Part shown: positions 5,565 through 12,607 of the stretch, in pieces
Layout: every line of letters starts with the position of its first letter
Position numbering within the stretch: the stretch's first letter is position 1
Notes under the pieces: model-generated
The model's database searches: none
Seen by the model: only the letters and a program-made list of their open reading frames with translations
What the model was told of the DNA's origin: nothing
Assembly (NCBI GenBank): GCA_029940345.1
Contig: JAOZRC010000013.1
Span: forward strand, 1-15,646
DNA from: Desulfobacterales bacterium
GTDB lineage: Bacteria; Desulfobacterota; Desulfobacteria; Desulfobacterales; JAUCGF01
Direction of reading: 5' to 3'
Length of the DNA: 15,646 bases
Translations under genes and position numbers: made by a program

Positions 5565-6647
5565 ATGGCCAAAATTGACGCATTTTTTAAACTGATGAAC
5601 GAACAGGGCGCGTCGGACCTCCATCTCGTTTCCGGTCAGCCACCGGTGCTGCGAATTCATGGAGACTTGGAAAGAGTCAAATATAAAACTTTGGATGATG
5701 ACGGTTTGCGTGCAATGTTGTATGAAATTGCTCCCGAAGATAAAATCAAAGTTTTTGAAGAAACAGGTGATGTTGATTTCGGTTACGAAATTCCGGGATT
5801 AGCCCGCTACCGCGCCAATTTTTTTATGCAAAAATATGGCGCCGCCGCTGTGTTTAGAGAAATCCCTACGAATATTTTATCAGCCGAAGATCTTGGCCTT
5901 CCTTCGGTTATAACGCGATTGGCGTCTCTTCCACGAGGACTGGTCCTGGTGACAGGGCCTACCGGAAGTGGAAAATCAACCACCCTGGCCGCCATTATTG
6001 ATGTTGCCAACAATACACGTAAAGACCATATTATAACTGTGGAAGACCCGATTGAATTTGTTCATAAAAGCAAGCAGTGTGTCGTCAATCATCGTGAAGT
6101 GGGGCTTCATACCAAATCGTTCAGCGCCGCATTGCGCGGCGCGTTGCGTGAGGACCCGGATATCATCCTGGTAGGGGAGATGCGTGACCTTGAAACGATT
6201 TCGCTGGCGATCGAAGCGGCGGCCACCGGCCATTTGGTGTTTGGCACCCTGCACACGACCAGTGCCGTTAAAACCGTTGACCGTATTATTGAAGTTTTCC
6301 CTGAAGGGCAGCAGGCCCAGATACGCTCAACCCTGTCAGACGGTGTACGCGGTATTATGGCCCAAGTACTATTTAAAAAAAGAGATAAAAAAGGACGTGT
6401 TGCGGCGTTAGAGATACTTATTGCCACTCCTGCGGTTCGTAACCTGATTCGTGAAGGCAAGTCACATCAGATTCCATCTCAAATTCAGACGGGGCAGCGC
6501 TATGGTATGCAGCTCCTGGATGACGCGATTATGGAACTTTATAACAAGCGCTTAATTACTGGCGACGATGCTTATACGAAATCAAATGACAAATCCCGTT
6601 TCAGACCGTTGTTAAAAAGCCCGCCCACCGATTTTACAGATGCCTGA
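5565..6647 (+). CDS. pilT: Type IV pilus retraction ATPase PilT
   Basis: PilT is the hexameric cytoplasmic ATPase that powers pilus disassembly, giving twitching motility and DNA uptake. The 360-residue product has the usual N-terminal domain (ASDLHLVSGQPPVLRIHGDL, 16-35), Walker A GPTGSGKS (131-138), the Asp box around VEDPIEF (159-165), Walker B ILVGEMRD (201-208) with catalytic Glu205, the His box TGHLVFGTLHT (221-231), and a C-terminal AVRNLIREGK (290-299). The last matches the AIRNLIRE signature needed for retraction in studied PilT proteins, so this copy looks fully competent. Length is normal (family about 340-370). A strong ribosome site (GAGGAG) precedes the ATG. It is the first of two PilT paralogues; a 282-base repeat-rich gap separates them. 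No pilin or assembly gene is in the window. Confidence 0.95.
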   Translation: MAKIDAFFKLMNEQGASDLHLVSGQPPVLRIHGDLERVKYKTLDDDGLRAMLYEIAPEDKIKVFEETGDVDFGYEIPGLARYRANFFMQKYGAAAVFREIPTNILSAEDLGLPSVITRLASLPRGLVLVTGPTGSGKSTTLAAIIDVANNTRKDHIITVEDPIEFVHKSKQCVVNHREVGLHTKSFSAALRGALREDPDIILVGEMRDLETISLAIEAAATGHLVFGTLHTTSAVKTVDRIIEVFPEGQQAQIRSTLSDGVRGIMAQVLFKKRDKKGRVAALEILIATPAVRNLIREGKSHQIPSQIQTGQRYGMQLLDDAIMELYNKRLITGDDAYTKSNDKSRFRPLLKSPPTDFTDA

Positions 6648-6660
6648 TTTGTAAAAATTA

Positions 6661-6808
6661 GGGATTGATCATCGTTTCGGCCATTTTGAATTTCGGCTGC
6701 AATGTAGCGCATTTTTTCAGATTGCGTCAGGTAGGAGTCGCGGAGTGATGGCGCAGTCTAAAAGAATGCGTTACAATCTGGCAAATGGCCGAAGTTATGA
6801 TCAAGCCC
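6661..6808. repeat. 148-bp imperfect palindrome between the two pilT genes
   Basis: Positions 6661-6686 pair with 6783-6808 with two mismatches and two wobbles (for example TTTCGGCCATTT against AAATGGCCGAA). An inner part, about 6708-6729 (CGCATT...GATTGCG), pairs with about 6749-6770 almost throughout, the differences being mostly G:U-tolerant. Both DNA strands can thus fold into one long hairpin with a small internal loop. It begins 14 bases after the pilT stop codon. Probable repetitive element or RNA structure that insulates or attenuates transcription into the second pilT gene. Confidence 0.8.
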
Positions 6809-6813
6809 AAAAA

Positions 6814-6911
6814 TTACAAGTTACAAGTGTTAATTTTCACGTTATTCCGTAGCGCCTTGAATGAATTGAAACTGGTAGAAGCACTTGAAACTTAAATCTT
6901 AAAACTTCTAA
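6814..6911. repeat. Heptameric repeat tracts upstream of second pilT
   Basis: TTACAAG is repeated in tandem at 6814-6820 and 6821-6827. Further on, four 7-base units of the form CTTnnAA (starting with CTTGAAA at 6884) run from 6884 to 6911. The two tracts are roughly complementary (TACAAGTG against CACTTGAA), so they may also pair. They end 18 bases before the ATG of the second pilT gene. Confidence 0.6.
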
Positions 6912-6929
6912 TTTCGTGAGAGTCAGCCT

Positions 6930-8096
6930 ATGAAAAAACAGGAATTGGATCTTATACTCACCCGTATGCTGGATTCATTTAAAAATGTTTCTGACCTAAA
7001 TCTTACTGTTGGCAAACCACTTCAGGTTGAAAGTTCGGGAGAACTGGTTTCCGTAAATTTGGAACCCAATTTTACGGAATTGACTTCTTACCAGACAGAG
7101 ACGTTTGCCCTCAATCTGATCAACAACGACAGGCGTCTCCTGGAGACATTGGTTTCGGAGGGATCCTGTGACCTTTCTTACGCTCTGCCAGGCAAAGCAC
7201 GTTTCCGTGTTAATATTTTTTCACAAGGTGGCAACTATTCTATAGTTCTACGTAAATTGGAACAAAAAATACCAACAATTGCGGAACTGGATCTTCCCAA
7301 AGCGTTTTTCAATATTGCCAAGGAAAAAAATGGCATTGTTCTTGTCACCGGCTCCACCGGGTCTGGTAAAACAACATCTCTGGCCGCTGTTCTGGATGAA
7401 ATAAACCAAAGCAAATCAGTTCATGTGGTTACGCTGGAAGATCCGGTGGAATATCAACATCCGCATAAAAAAGCGACATTTAATCAGAGAGAGCTGGGTC
7501 TTGATTATGACAGTTTCGCCAGTGGCCTCAGGGCGGCTTTAAGACAGGCGCCAAAGGTTATCCTTGTGGGTGAAATGCGAGATCGCGAAACCGTTGAGAT
7601 CGGGCTAAGTGCGGCTGAAACCGGCCACTTGGTGATGTCGACCTTACACACCGTTGATGCCGGTCAGACCATTAACCGCATTCTTGGTATGTTTAGCATC
7701 GAAGAAGAACAGCAAATTCGTATCCGCTTGGCGGATACGGTCCGGTGGATCGTATGCCAGCGCTTATTACCCAAAGTCGGTGGCGGTCGTGTCGCGGCGT
7801 TTGAAATTATGGGATCCAATCTCAGGGTCAAAGACGCTATCCTTAACGGTGAATCAGAGGGTAAAACCTATTATGAAATTATCACAGACGGTAGAACCTA
7901 TGGGATGACCACTTTTGATGCTTATATTGTAGATCTTTATGCCAAAGGCTTTATCACTGAGGACACCGCCATGGCATATTCCTCACGCAAAGGGATTGTC
8001 GGGCGCGGTATCGACAATGTGAAGAGCGAAAGAGGAGAAGCGACAACCGATATTGATGATTTGGAAATTGACCGCAGTTATGATGGAGCCGGTTGA
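6930..8096 (+). CDS. PilT-like (PilT2/PilU-type) twitching ATPase paralogue
   Basis: A second retraction-type ATPase of 388 residues. Catalytic parts are intact: Walker A GSTGSGKT (141-148), TLEDPVEY (168-175), Walker B ILVGEMRD (211-218) with Glu215, and the His box TGHLVMSTLHT (231-241). The N-terminal signature is degenerate (VSDLNLTVGKP in place of ASDLHL-SGxPP). The C-terminal retraction signature is replaced by LRVKDAILNG (298-307), so it lacks the AIRNLIRE motif found in the first copy. The end is extended with an acidic stretch (TTDIDDLEIDRSYD). Divergence of this kind is typical of accessory ATPases such as PilU, which assist rather than replace PilT; that role is inferred. Start: the ATG at 6930 has only a weak GAGAG site nearby. 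It follows the 148-bp hairpin and the heptamer tracts, and precedes the zinc-ribbon/pseudo-receiver gene by 123 bases. Confidence 0.92.
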   Translation: MKKQELDLILTRMLDSFKNVSDLNLTVGKPLQVESSGELVSVNLEPNFTELTSYQTETFALNLINNDRRLLETLVSEGSCDLSYALPGKARFRVNIFSQGGNYSIVLRKLEQKIPTIAELDLPKAFFNIAKEKNGIVLVTGSTGSGKTTSLAAVLDEINQSKSVHVVTLEDPVEYQHPHKKATFNQRELGLDYDSFASGLRAALRQAPKVILVGEMRDRETVEIGLSAAETGHLVMSTLHTVDAGQTINRILGMFSIEEEQQIRIRLADTVRWIVCQRLLPKVGGGRVAAFEIMGSNLRVKDAILNGESEGKTYYEIITDGRTYGMTTFDAYIVDLYAKGFITEDTAMAYSSRKGIVGRGIDNVKSERGEATTDIDDLEIDRSYDGAG

Positions 8097-8105
8097 TATC
8101 CTCTT

Positions 8106-8201
8106 CAAGTTACAAATTATAAACTTAAAGTTGCTGCATAACCTGGTTAAAGTATATATTTTCGCAAATAACGTAGAAATAACTTGCAAGTTCAAACTTT
8201 T
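8106..8201. repeat. Heptameric repeat tracts downstream of second pilT
   Basis: Seven-base units CAAGTTA (8106-8112) and CAAATTA (8113-8119), then two more degenerate units up to 8133, form one tract. A second, AACTTGC (8181-8187), AAGTTCA, AACTTTT (to 8201), lies just before the next gene. Units are similar to those found upstream of the second pilT (6814-6911), so this gene is bracketed by the same class of repeat. Confidence 0.55.
8131..8160 (+). promoter_or_regulatory. Weak candidate promoter for the zinc-ribbon/receiver gene
   Basis: TTGCTG (8131-8136), an 18-base spacer and TATATT (8155-8160) resemble a sigma-70 promoter about 60 bases before the ATG at 8220. It overlaps the heptamer repeats, and AT-rich sequence here makes false positives likely. 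Confidence 0.3.
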
Positions 8202-8219
8202 AACTAATGAGTCGACACG

Positions 8220-8918
8220 ATGAATGTTGTATGTAAAAAATGCCAAAGCAAATTTAAAATTCCTGACGCTAAAGTTCCGACAGGAAAAATGAAGACGCTC
8301 AAATGTCCCAAATGCAAAAATCCGATAATCATTGGTCCCAAGCAAAAAGCAGCTCAAAAAAAGCCCAAATCGGCTAAGAAGGTGCTTGCCCAAACCGGTT
8401 TTGCCGAAAGCGATCGCGAGGATGCCACCCTTGTCGATACCGGCTTTGACACCGAGGCGGGATATGAAAAACCGTTTGATTTTTATGAAGAAGAAGGCAT
8501 AAGCGCGCTCGTTTGTGAATCGGACCCCGACATCAAAAGAAAGATTAAACGCACGCTGCAACTATTGGAGTACCGTGTGGTGTTTGCCGAAACGGCGCGG
8601 GATGCATTAAAAGGAATGCGTTATAAAACCTATGATATGGTGGTGTTGAATGAAATCTTTGACTGCCGCAATCCGGATGCGAATGGCGTATTGACTTATA
8701 TCCAACGGCTTCAAATGGCTATCCGCCGTAATATGTTTATCATTTTACTCACAGATCGCTTCAGAACATTGGACAGCATGAATGCCTATCATAAGAGTGT
8801 TAACTTGGTAATTAATATTGATAGTATAAACCAATTTGAAAAAACAATCAGTCGGAGTTTATCTGAATTTGAACTTTTTTATAGCGCTTTTAAAAACACA
8901 CTAAAAAAATTAAAATAA
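8220..8918 (+). CDS. Zinc-ribbon protein with degenerate response-regulator receiver domain
   Basis: This 232-residue protein joins two modules. Residues 1-38 form an MJ0042-type zinc ribbon with CKKC (5-8) and CPKC (29-32) and the family phrase 'CxxCxxKFKIPDAKVP'. After a Lys-rich, then acidic linker (40-93), residues 95-215 read like a CheY-type receiver: strand ALVCESDPD, helix, strand YRVVFAET, YDMVVLNEIF and IILLTDR. The phospho-acceptor aspartate is replaced by Asn144, and the strand-5 lysine position reads Asn (LVINID); the Thr178 switch position is kept. It therefore probably cannot be phosphorylated and may act by protein contact, as the FrzS pseudo-receiver does in Myxococcus motility. 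Its place behind two pilT genes suggests a regulator of pilus retraction or polarity (inference). The ribosome site is weak. The MBL gene follows 7 bases after its stop. Confidence 0.85.
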   Translation: MNVVCKKCQSKFKIPDAKVPTGKMKTLKCPKCKNPIIIGPKQKAAQKKPKSAKKVLAQTGFAESDREDATLVDTGFDTEAGYEKPFDFYEEEGISALVCESDPDIKRKIKRTLQLLEYRVVFAETARDALKGMRYKTYDMVVLNEIFDCRNPDANGVLTYIQRLQMAIRRNMFIILLTDRFRTLDSMNAYHKSVNLVINIDSINQFEKTISRSLSEFELFYSAFKNTLKKLK

Positions 8919-8925
8919 CTTAAAA

Positions 8926-9831
8926 ATGGAACCGTCCATAATTTCACAATTGTATCAGGATCTTTACCTGATAAAATTAGCTCCGCCTTTAACCGGTTTT
9001 GATAATTTTATTGGTGTATGGGTGTTTAAAGGTGAAATAAACTTTATTGTTGATGTGGGACCTGCTGTCACGTCTCAACAATTGATTCAGGCATTAAACA
9101 AGCTCGACATTGATCATCTTGATTACATATTGCTTACCCATATCCATATCGACCATGCTGGTGCCATTGGTGAAATTGCCGCCCATTTCCCACAAACACC
9201 GATTGTATGCCATGCCAAAGGAATTCCCCATTTAGCGGAACCTTCCCGTTTATGGGAGGGGACATTGAAAACATTAGGAAAAACCGCCCAAAAGTATCAT
9301 CCGTTTACGCCGGTAGCTTTAGACCGTTTCATTCGTGCGGATCAATTGACATCGGACGGCATTACAGTAATAGAAACACTGGGGCATTCCCCTCACCATG
9401 TCAGTTTCATTACATCTGATTATCTTTTTGCCGGTGAAGCCGGCGGCGTTTGTCTGTCAATCAAAAAACCCAACGACTATTTGCGTCCGGCCACCCCGCC
9501 CCGCTTTTATTTTGACATCTATCTGGGCAGTATCGACCGTTTGCTTTTACAAAAGCCTCAAATCCTATGCTACGGCCATTTCGGATTGACTGATGACGCT
9601 CAAAGTATGTTAAAAAAACATCGGAAGCAACTTTTTATATGGAAAGAGGTGATCGGGGATATCATAAAGCGTTCCTCTTGTGAATATATTGAAACTGACT
9701 GCCTGGAGCGTCTGTTGGAAGAGGACAACCTGATGCAAGGTTTTACGCTGATGAATGACGACGCAAAAAAACGTGAACAGGGATTTTTAATCAATAGTAT
9801 CAGGGGGTTTGCTGGATTTTTATCTGGTTAA
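8926..9831 (+). CDS. Metallo-beta-lactamase-fold hydrolase
   Basis: A 301-residue MBL-fold protein. The metal-binding signature THIHIDHAG (71-79) gives His72, His74, Asp76 and His77. A second-metal histidine is in LGHSPHHVSF (His154), and a last one in CYGHFG (His218). The usual bridging aspartate of the 'xxGD' motif is Glu171 here (LFAGEAGG), a conservative but uncommon change. C-terminal residues about 230-300 are helical, as in many glyoxalase II-like or MBL-fold proteins. Substrate cannot be told: no lactamase, RNase (beta-CASP) or flavodiiron features are seen. No signal peptide is present, so it is cytoplasmic. The gene starts 7 bases after the zinc-ribbon/receiver stop, without an obvious Shine-Dalgarno, so translation is probably coupled. 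It is the last gene of the plus-strand group; a clear terminator lies about 100 bases downstream. Confidence 0.88.
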   Translation: MEPSIISQLYQDLYLIKLAPPLTGFDNFIGVWVFKGEINFIVDVGPAVTSQQLIQALNKLDIDHLDYILLTHIHIDHAGAIGEIAAHFPQTPIVCHAKGIPHLAEPSRLWEGTLKTLGKTAQKYHPFTPVALDRFIRADQLTSDGITVIETLGHSPHHVSFITSDYLFAGEAGGVCLSIKKPNDYLRPATPPRFYFDIYLGSIDRLLLQKPQILCYGHFGLTDDAQSMLKKHRKQLFIWKEVIGDIIKRSSCEYIETDCLERLLEEDNLMQGFTLMNDDAKKREQGFLINSIRGFAGFLSG

Positions 9832-9932
9832 ACGGATTGTTTGGGAAGATTGATTCTACAAACGTCATTCTAATTCGGGTAATTCGAACGACTATAGAGA
9901 TGTTGGCTACCAACATAAGGCGGGACAAATGT

Positions 9933-9958
9933 AAAGCGGAAAGCTGTACCGCTTTTTT
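9933..9958 (+). terminator. Rho-independent terminator of the MBL gene
   Basis: AAAGCGG (9933-9939) and CCGCTTT (9949-9955) form a 7-bp stem with a 9-base loop, followed by a run of T to 9958. It closes the plus-strand transcription unit. Confidence 0.75.
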
Positions 9959-9965
9959 ATCGTGG

Positions 9966-10037
9966 TGCGGCTATTAACGACGCGGGACGGCTTCCCGCGC
10001 TACCATAGGTTCCCGCGGCGCCTTGCTGATAGCCGCA
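9966..10037. repeat. Nested GC-rich palindromes next to the coaX stop
   Basis: An outer 9-bp inverted repeat, TGCGGCTAT at 9966-9974 and ATAGCCGCA at 10029-10037, encloses a 7-bp hairpin CGCGGGA (9981-9987)/TCCCGCG (9993-9999) with a 5-base loop. The outer arm ends 3 bases from the coaX stop codon. It probably acts as the 3' end structure of the minus-strand operon, although no T-tract follows on that strand; it may also be a repetitive extragenic element. Confidence 0.6.
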
Positions 10038-10040
10038 TGT

Positions 10041-10805
10041 TTACACAGTGGCGCTGAGAATGCGTAGTCCTTCCAGGGTCAGCGTCGGTTCAACGTTTTC
10101 AATCGTCGTTGATATTTTAGCAATTAGCGTTGCCAGCCCGCCGGTGGCTATAACTTTCGGATTCCCATCCATTTCAGCGCGCATACGCTTTACCATTGCG
10201 TCCACCAAGCCTGTATAACCATATATCACGCCTGCTTTGATGCTGGCAGCCGTGTCCTTGCCGATAACGGTTTCAGGAATATCAAATAATTCAACCCGGG
10301 GAAGCTTGGATGCTTTTTTAAAAAGGGCCTCCGAAGCAATCATAATTCCAGGGCTGATAGCGCCCCCCAAATATTCTCCCTTTGATGAGATAGCGTCAAA
10401 CGTGGTGGCCGTGCCGAAATCAATGACAATCAAACTGGTGTGATACTTGTGATAGGCTGCCACTGCATTAACAATTCGGTCGGCACCAACTTCCTTGGGA
10501 TTGCTGTAAAGAATCGGCATTTGGCGTGCAGAACCAGCATCCACCCAATGCGGTGCATGTCCTAAATATTTTCGGCAAAAGGCATCCAGGATAGTAACGA
10601 TGGGTGGAACCACACATGAGATAATAGTCTTCTGAACATCATCCGGTTTGATATCACCACTATGGAAAAGATTGACCGCAAGTATATTAAATTCATCTTC
10701 CGTGGTGCGTCTTTCAGTTCGAATTCGCCAGTCTTTGATCAGGCGGTCCCCTTGAAAAATTCCCATGACAATATTTGTATTGCCAACATCAATTACTAAT
10801 AGCAT
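10041..10805 (-). CDS. coaX: Type III pantothenate kinase
   Basis: CoaX phosphorylates pantothenate, the first step of coenzyme A synthesis; the type III enzyme belongs to the ASKHA fold and resists feedback by CoA. The 254-residue protein shows the phosphate loop IDVGNTNIVMGIF (5-17), VGADRIVNA (106-114) for pantothenate and metal binding, DFGTATTFD (129-137), the GGAISPGI segment (147-154) and ATGGLA (220-225). Length is typical (about 250-260). It is the last gene of the ftsH-folP-PgsA-like-ybbR group, 43 bases after ybbR; no good ribosome site is visible before the ATG. A palindromic structure follows the stop. In many bacteria coaX is found beside birA; here it follows ybbR, where glmM is usual in relatives. 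Confidence 0.95.
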   Translation of the reverse strand: MLLVIDVGNTNIVMGIFQGDRLIKDWRIRTERRTTEDEFNILAVNLFHSGDIKPDDVQKTIISCVVPPIVTILDAFCRKYLGHAPHWVDAGSARQMPILYSNPKEVGADRIVNAVAAYHKYHTSLIVIDFGTATTFDAISSKGEYLGGAISPGIMIASEALFKKASKLPRVELFDIPETVIGKDTAASIKAGVIYGYTGLVDAMVKRMRAEMDGNPKVIATGGLATLIAKISTTIENVEPTLTLEGLRILSATV

Positions 10806-10848
10806 AAATTGACCATTATCTTATTTGGCAGTTTTAGAATTACTCTTT

Positions 10849-11775
10849 CTAATTACCTATTTTCACAGTGAAAACTTCCGGTTTCACACGAACTAACATT
10901 AATTGCACAGGTATAGTGATCACAGCTCGTCTGACATATACACCCGGTTTTAGTCCCTTCAAATCAACATATAATTGTAAATCGTTTCCTAAATCAAGCT
11001 TATTAATTACGTTGACAGGGCCTTTCACTTCAATATCAAGTGAGCCCGGAGTGATACTAAAAGGATAGGCGCAATTTTTACCCTCAACGGATATATTCTT
11101 AAATTTTTGGGTTGTATTTTGTTCCTGAACCACAATTTCGGCCAGAATCATACTGGGTGCGGCAATGATATTGGGATAAGCAGATATATCTATAGCGAGT
11201 TCGCTACGAAATGTTTCCGAGCGTCCGTTAATGTCAATTGGTTTTGTAGTGATGCTTTCAATATTGATAATACTATTTTTCGCGCCTTTTACCACTATCG
11301 TTTCAGGTTTGGCCGTAAAAGCCGTGATTTCAAATCCGGGGGCAGGTTTGCCCTCCGATTTGATATTAACCGAAACCGTTTTACTTTGAATTTCAACGAT
11401 TGTTCCGGTCAAAAAAGGGGGAGTGATTTGGGTTATCACCAAGCCGCGGGGAAGCTGTATATTCTTCGCTTGAATGGATATATTAAACTCGCCTGCAAAT
11501 CTGTCGGCAATATCTGCAGAATAGCGTAATTTCTGTGCCGCCACTTTTTTAAGCGCCGCTTGGGAGCCTTTAACCGTTGCTTCAATGCCTTTTATATTGA
11601 AATTGGTTATCGTTAGCCCATGAGGAAGATTCACAATTTCCACCGGAATAAATATTTCGGTCTCAAACTGCGATGCCGGCCACAGAAAAAAACATAAAGT
11701 CACCGTGGCAATAAGACCACAGATAAGGTACGTCTGTATCCGAAAGGATAACTTTCCCAAATAAAGAAATTTCAT
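10849..11775 (-). CDS. ybbR: YbbR-domain membrane-anchored protein (CdaR-like)
   Basis: This 308-residue protein has a single N-terminal membrane anchor (about 15-33) and an extracytoplasmic part made of repeated YbbR units, each a short beta-rich module with patterns such as 'VxIVNLPxGLxI', 'VxVxIKSEGKPAPGFEI' and 'SxxxKPIDINGR'. About three units fit. In Firmicutes and other bacteria the same protein, CdaR, binds the membrane diadenylate cyclase CdaA and tunes c-di-AMP synthesis; their genes are normally adjacent. Here no cdaA is next to it: the gene upstream is a CDP-alcohol phosphatidyltransferase. Thus its partner is either encoded elsewhere or absent. The ATG has no clear Shine-Dalgarno nearby (a GGGGAG lies about 25 bases upstream). 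The CdaR role is family knowledge, not shown here. Confidence 0.88.
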   Translation of the reverse strand: MKFLYLGKLSFRIQTYLICGLIATVTLCFFLWPASQFETEIFIPVEIVNLPHGLTITNFNIKGIEATVKGSQAALKKVAAQKLRYSADIADRFAGEFNISIQAKNIQLPRGLVITQITPPFLTGTIVEIQSKTVSVNIKSEGKPAPGFEITAFTAKPETIVVKGAKNSIINIESITTKPIDINGRSETFRSELAIDISAYPNIIAAPSMILAEIVVQEQNTTQKFKNISVEGKNCAYPFSITPGSLDIEVKGPVNVINKLDLGNDLQLYVDLKGLKPGVYVRRAVITIPVQLMLVRVKPEVFTVKIGN

Positions 11776-11860
11776 AAAAAATGAAAATTACATCTCCCCG
11801 TGTTTCGACGCTGCCTTCTCACAAGGGACACTATAGGTTACTTGCTTTGATATCACTTCC

Positions 11861-12571
11861 TTAAAAATTGTTTTTTATCAAACTCTGATACTTGGCATAG
11901 TAAAAAATCAAAGAAACGATATTTAAAAAACAGGTCAGAATTATATAAGCATTCTTATACCACTCAAATATGAATGGCGAGGGTTTCATAATAATAAATA
12001 TAAAAATTAAAGTAAAAATAATTGATAAACAGTAAAACATCTCTTTTTTCACGCTATGATCTATCACAATATTATACACTATGCCGATAACTAATAATAT
12101 CGTAAATAAACCTAAGAACGGCCCTTGATAAGCAGGAGCAAGCACCCCTGCAAAATACAAGGCTACCAGCGGCATATTCAACAAATCCGCTTTTAACTTT
12201 CCTAATACCGAAGTCGCAATGACAGCTTGATCATATAGTGCGATTTCGTCCAGGAGTGACATAAGAATATTTCGTATCGCGATTAATCCGACCAGCCAAA
12301 GCGGCAGAAAACCCGCATCTGTAACAATAACTAAAAGGCAAAAGAAACTTATGAAATCAGCGGCAGGATCAAAAAATGCACCAAACACCGAACACTTATC
12401 ATATTTTCGAGCGATATACCCATCTATATGGTCGCAAAGAAAAGCGATAAGAAATAATGCGACAATAGTATGCCGAACTATCAGATTATCAATCAAAAAC
12501 CAACTGATAAATAACGATACACTCAGGCATAAGCCGAATAATGTTATCTTGTTAGGAGAAAGTTTATTCAT
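11861..12571 (-). CDS. CDP-alcohol phosphatidyltransferase family membrane enzyme
   Basis: An integral membrane enzyme of 236 residues that joins an alcohol to a CDP-activated lipid head during phospholipid synthesis. The full signature D-x2-DG-x2-AR-x8-G-x3-D-x3-D is present: Asp47, Asp50-Gly51, Ala54-Arg55, Gly64, Asp68 and Asp72, which bind metal and CDP. About six hydrophobic helices cover most of the chain. The N-terminal NKLSPNKITLFGL is typical of PgsA/Pss-like members, but the exact alcohol (glycerol-3-phosphate, inositol phosphate, serine) cannot be told. The gene lies 36 bases after folP and 85 before ybbR, so it is probably in the operon. Its base composition is visibly more AT-rich than that of folP, ftsH or coaX, especially towards the 3' end (11861-12070), suggesting separate origin. 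It occupies the place where relatives carry cdaA. The ribosome site is poor (AGGT, 13 bases away). Confidence 0.88.
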   Translation of the reverse strand: MNKLSPNKITLFGLCLSVSLFISWFLIDNLIVRHTIVALFLIAFLCDHIDGYIARKYDKCSVFGAFFDPAADFISFFCLLVIVTDAGFLPLWLVGLIAIRNILMSLLDEIALYDQAVIATSVLGKLKADLLNMPLVALYFAGVLAPAYQGPFLGLFTILLVIGIVYNIVIDHSVKKEMFYCLSIIFTLIFIFIIMKPSPFIFEWYKNAYIILTCFLNIVSLIFYYAKYQSLIKNNF

Positions 12572-12607
12572 TCAATTGATTACCTATGACGGGCAAGGTT
12601 AGCATGT

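Noticed and set aside
6107..6460. A 117-codon minus-strand open frame inside pilT.
   Set aside because: Lies wholly opposite the PilT catalytic core with no features of its own.
7983..8561. A 192-codon open frame on the minus strand across the zinc-ribbon/receiver gene and the end of the second pilT.
   Set aside because: Composition (Phe/Asn/Ile-rich) is that of an antisense shadow; the plus strand encodes motif-bearing proteins here.
11861..12571. Identification as pgsA proper.
   Set aside because: The family signature is clear but substrate-specific residues cannot be judged by eye; a gene symbol would over-claim.
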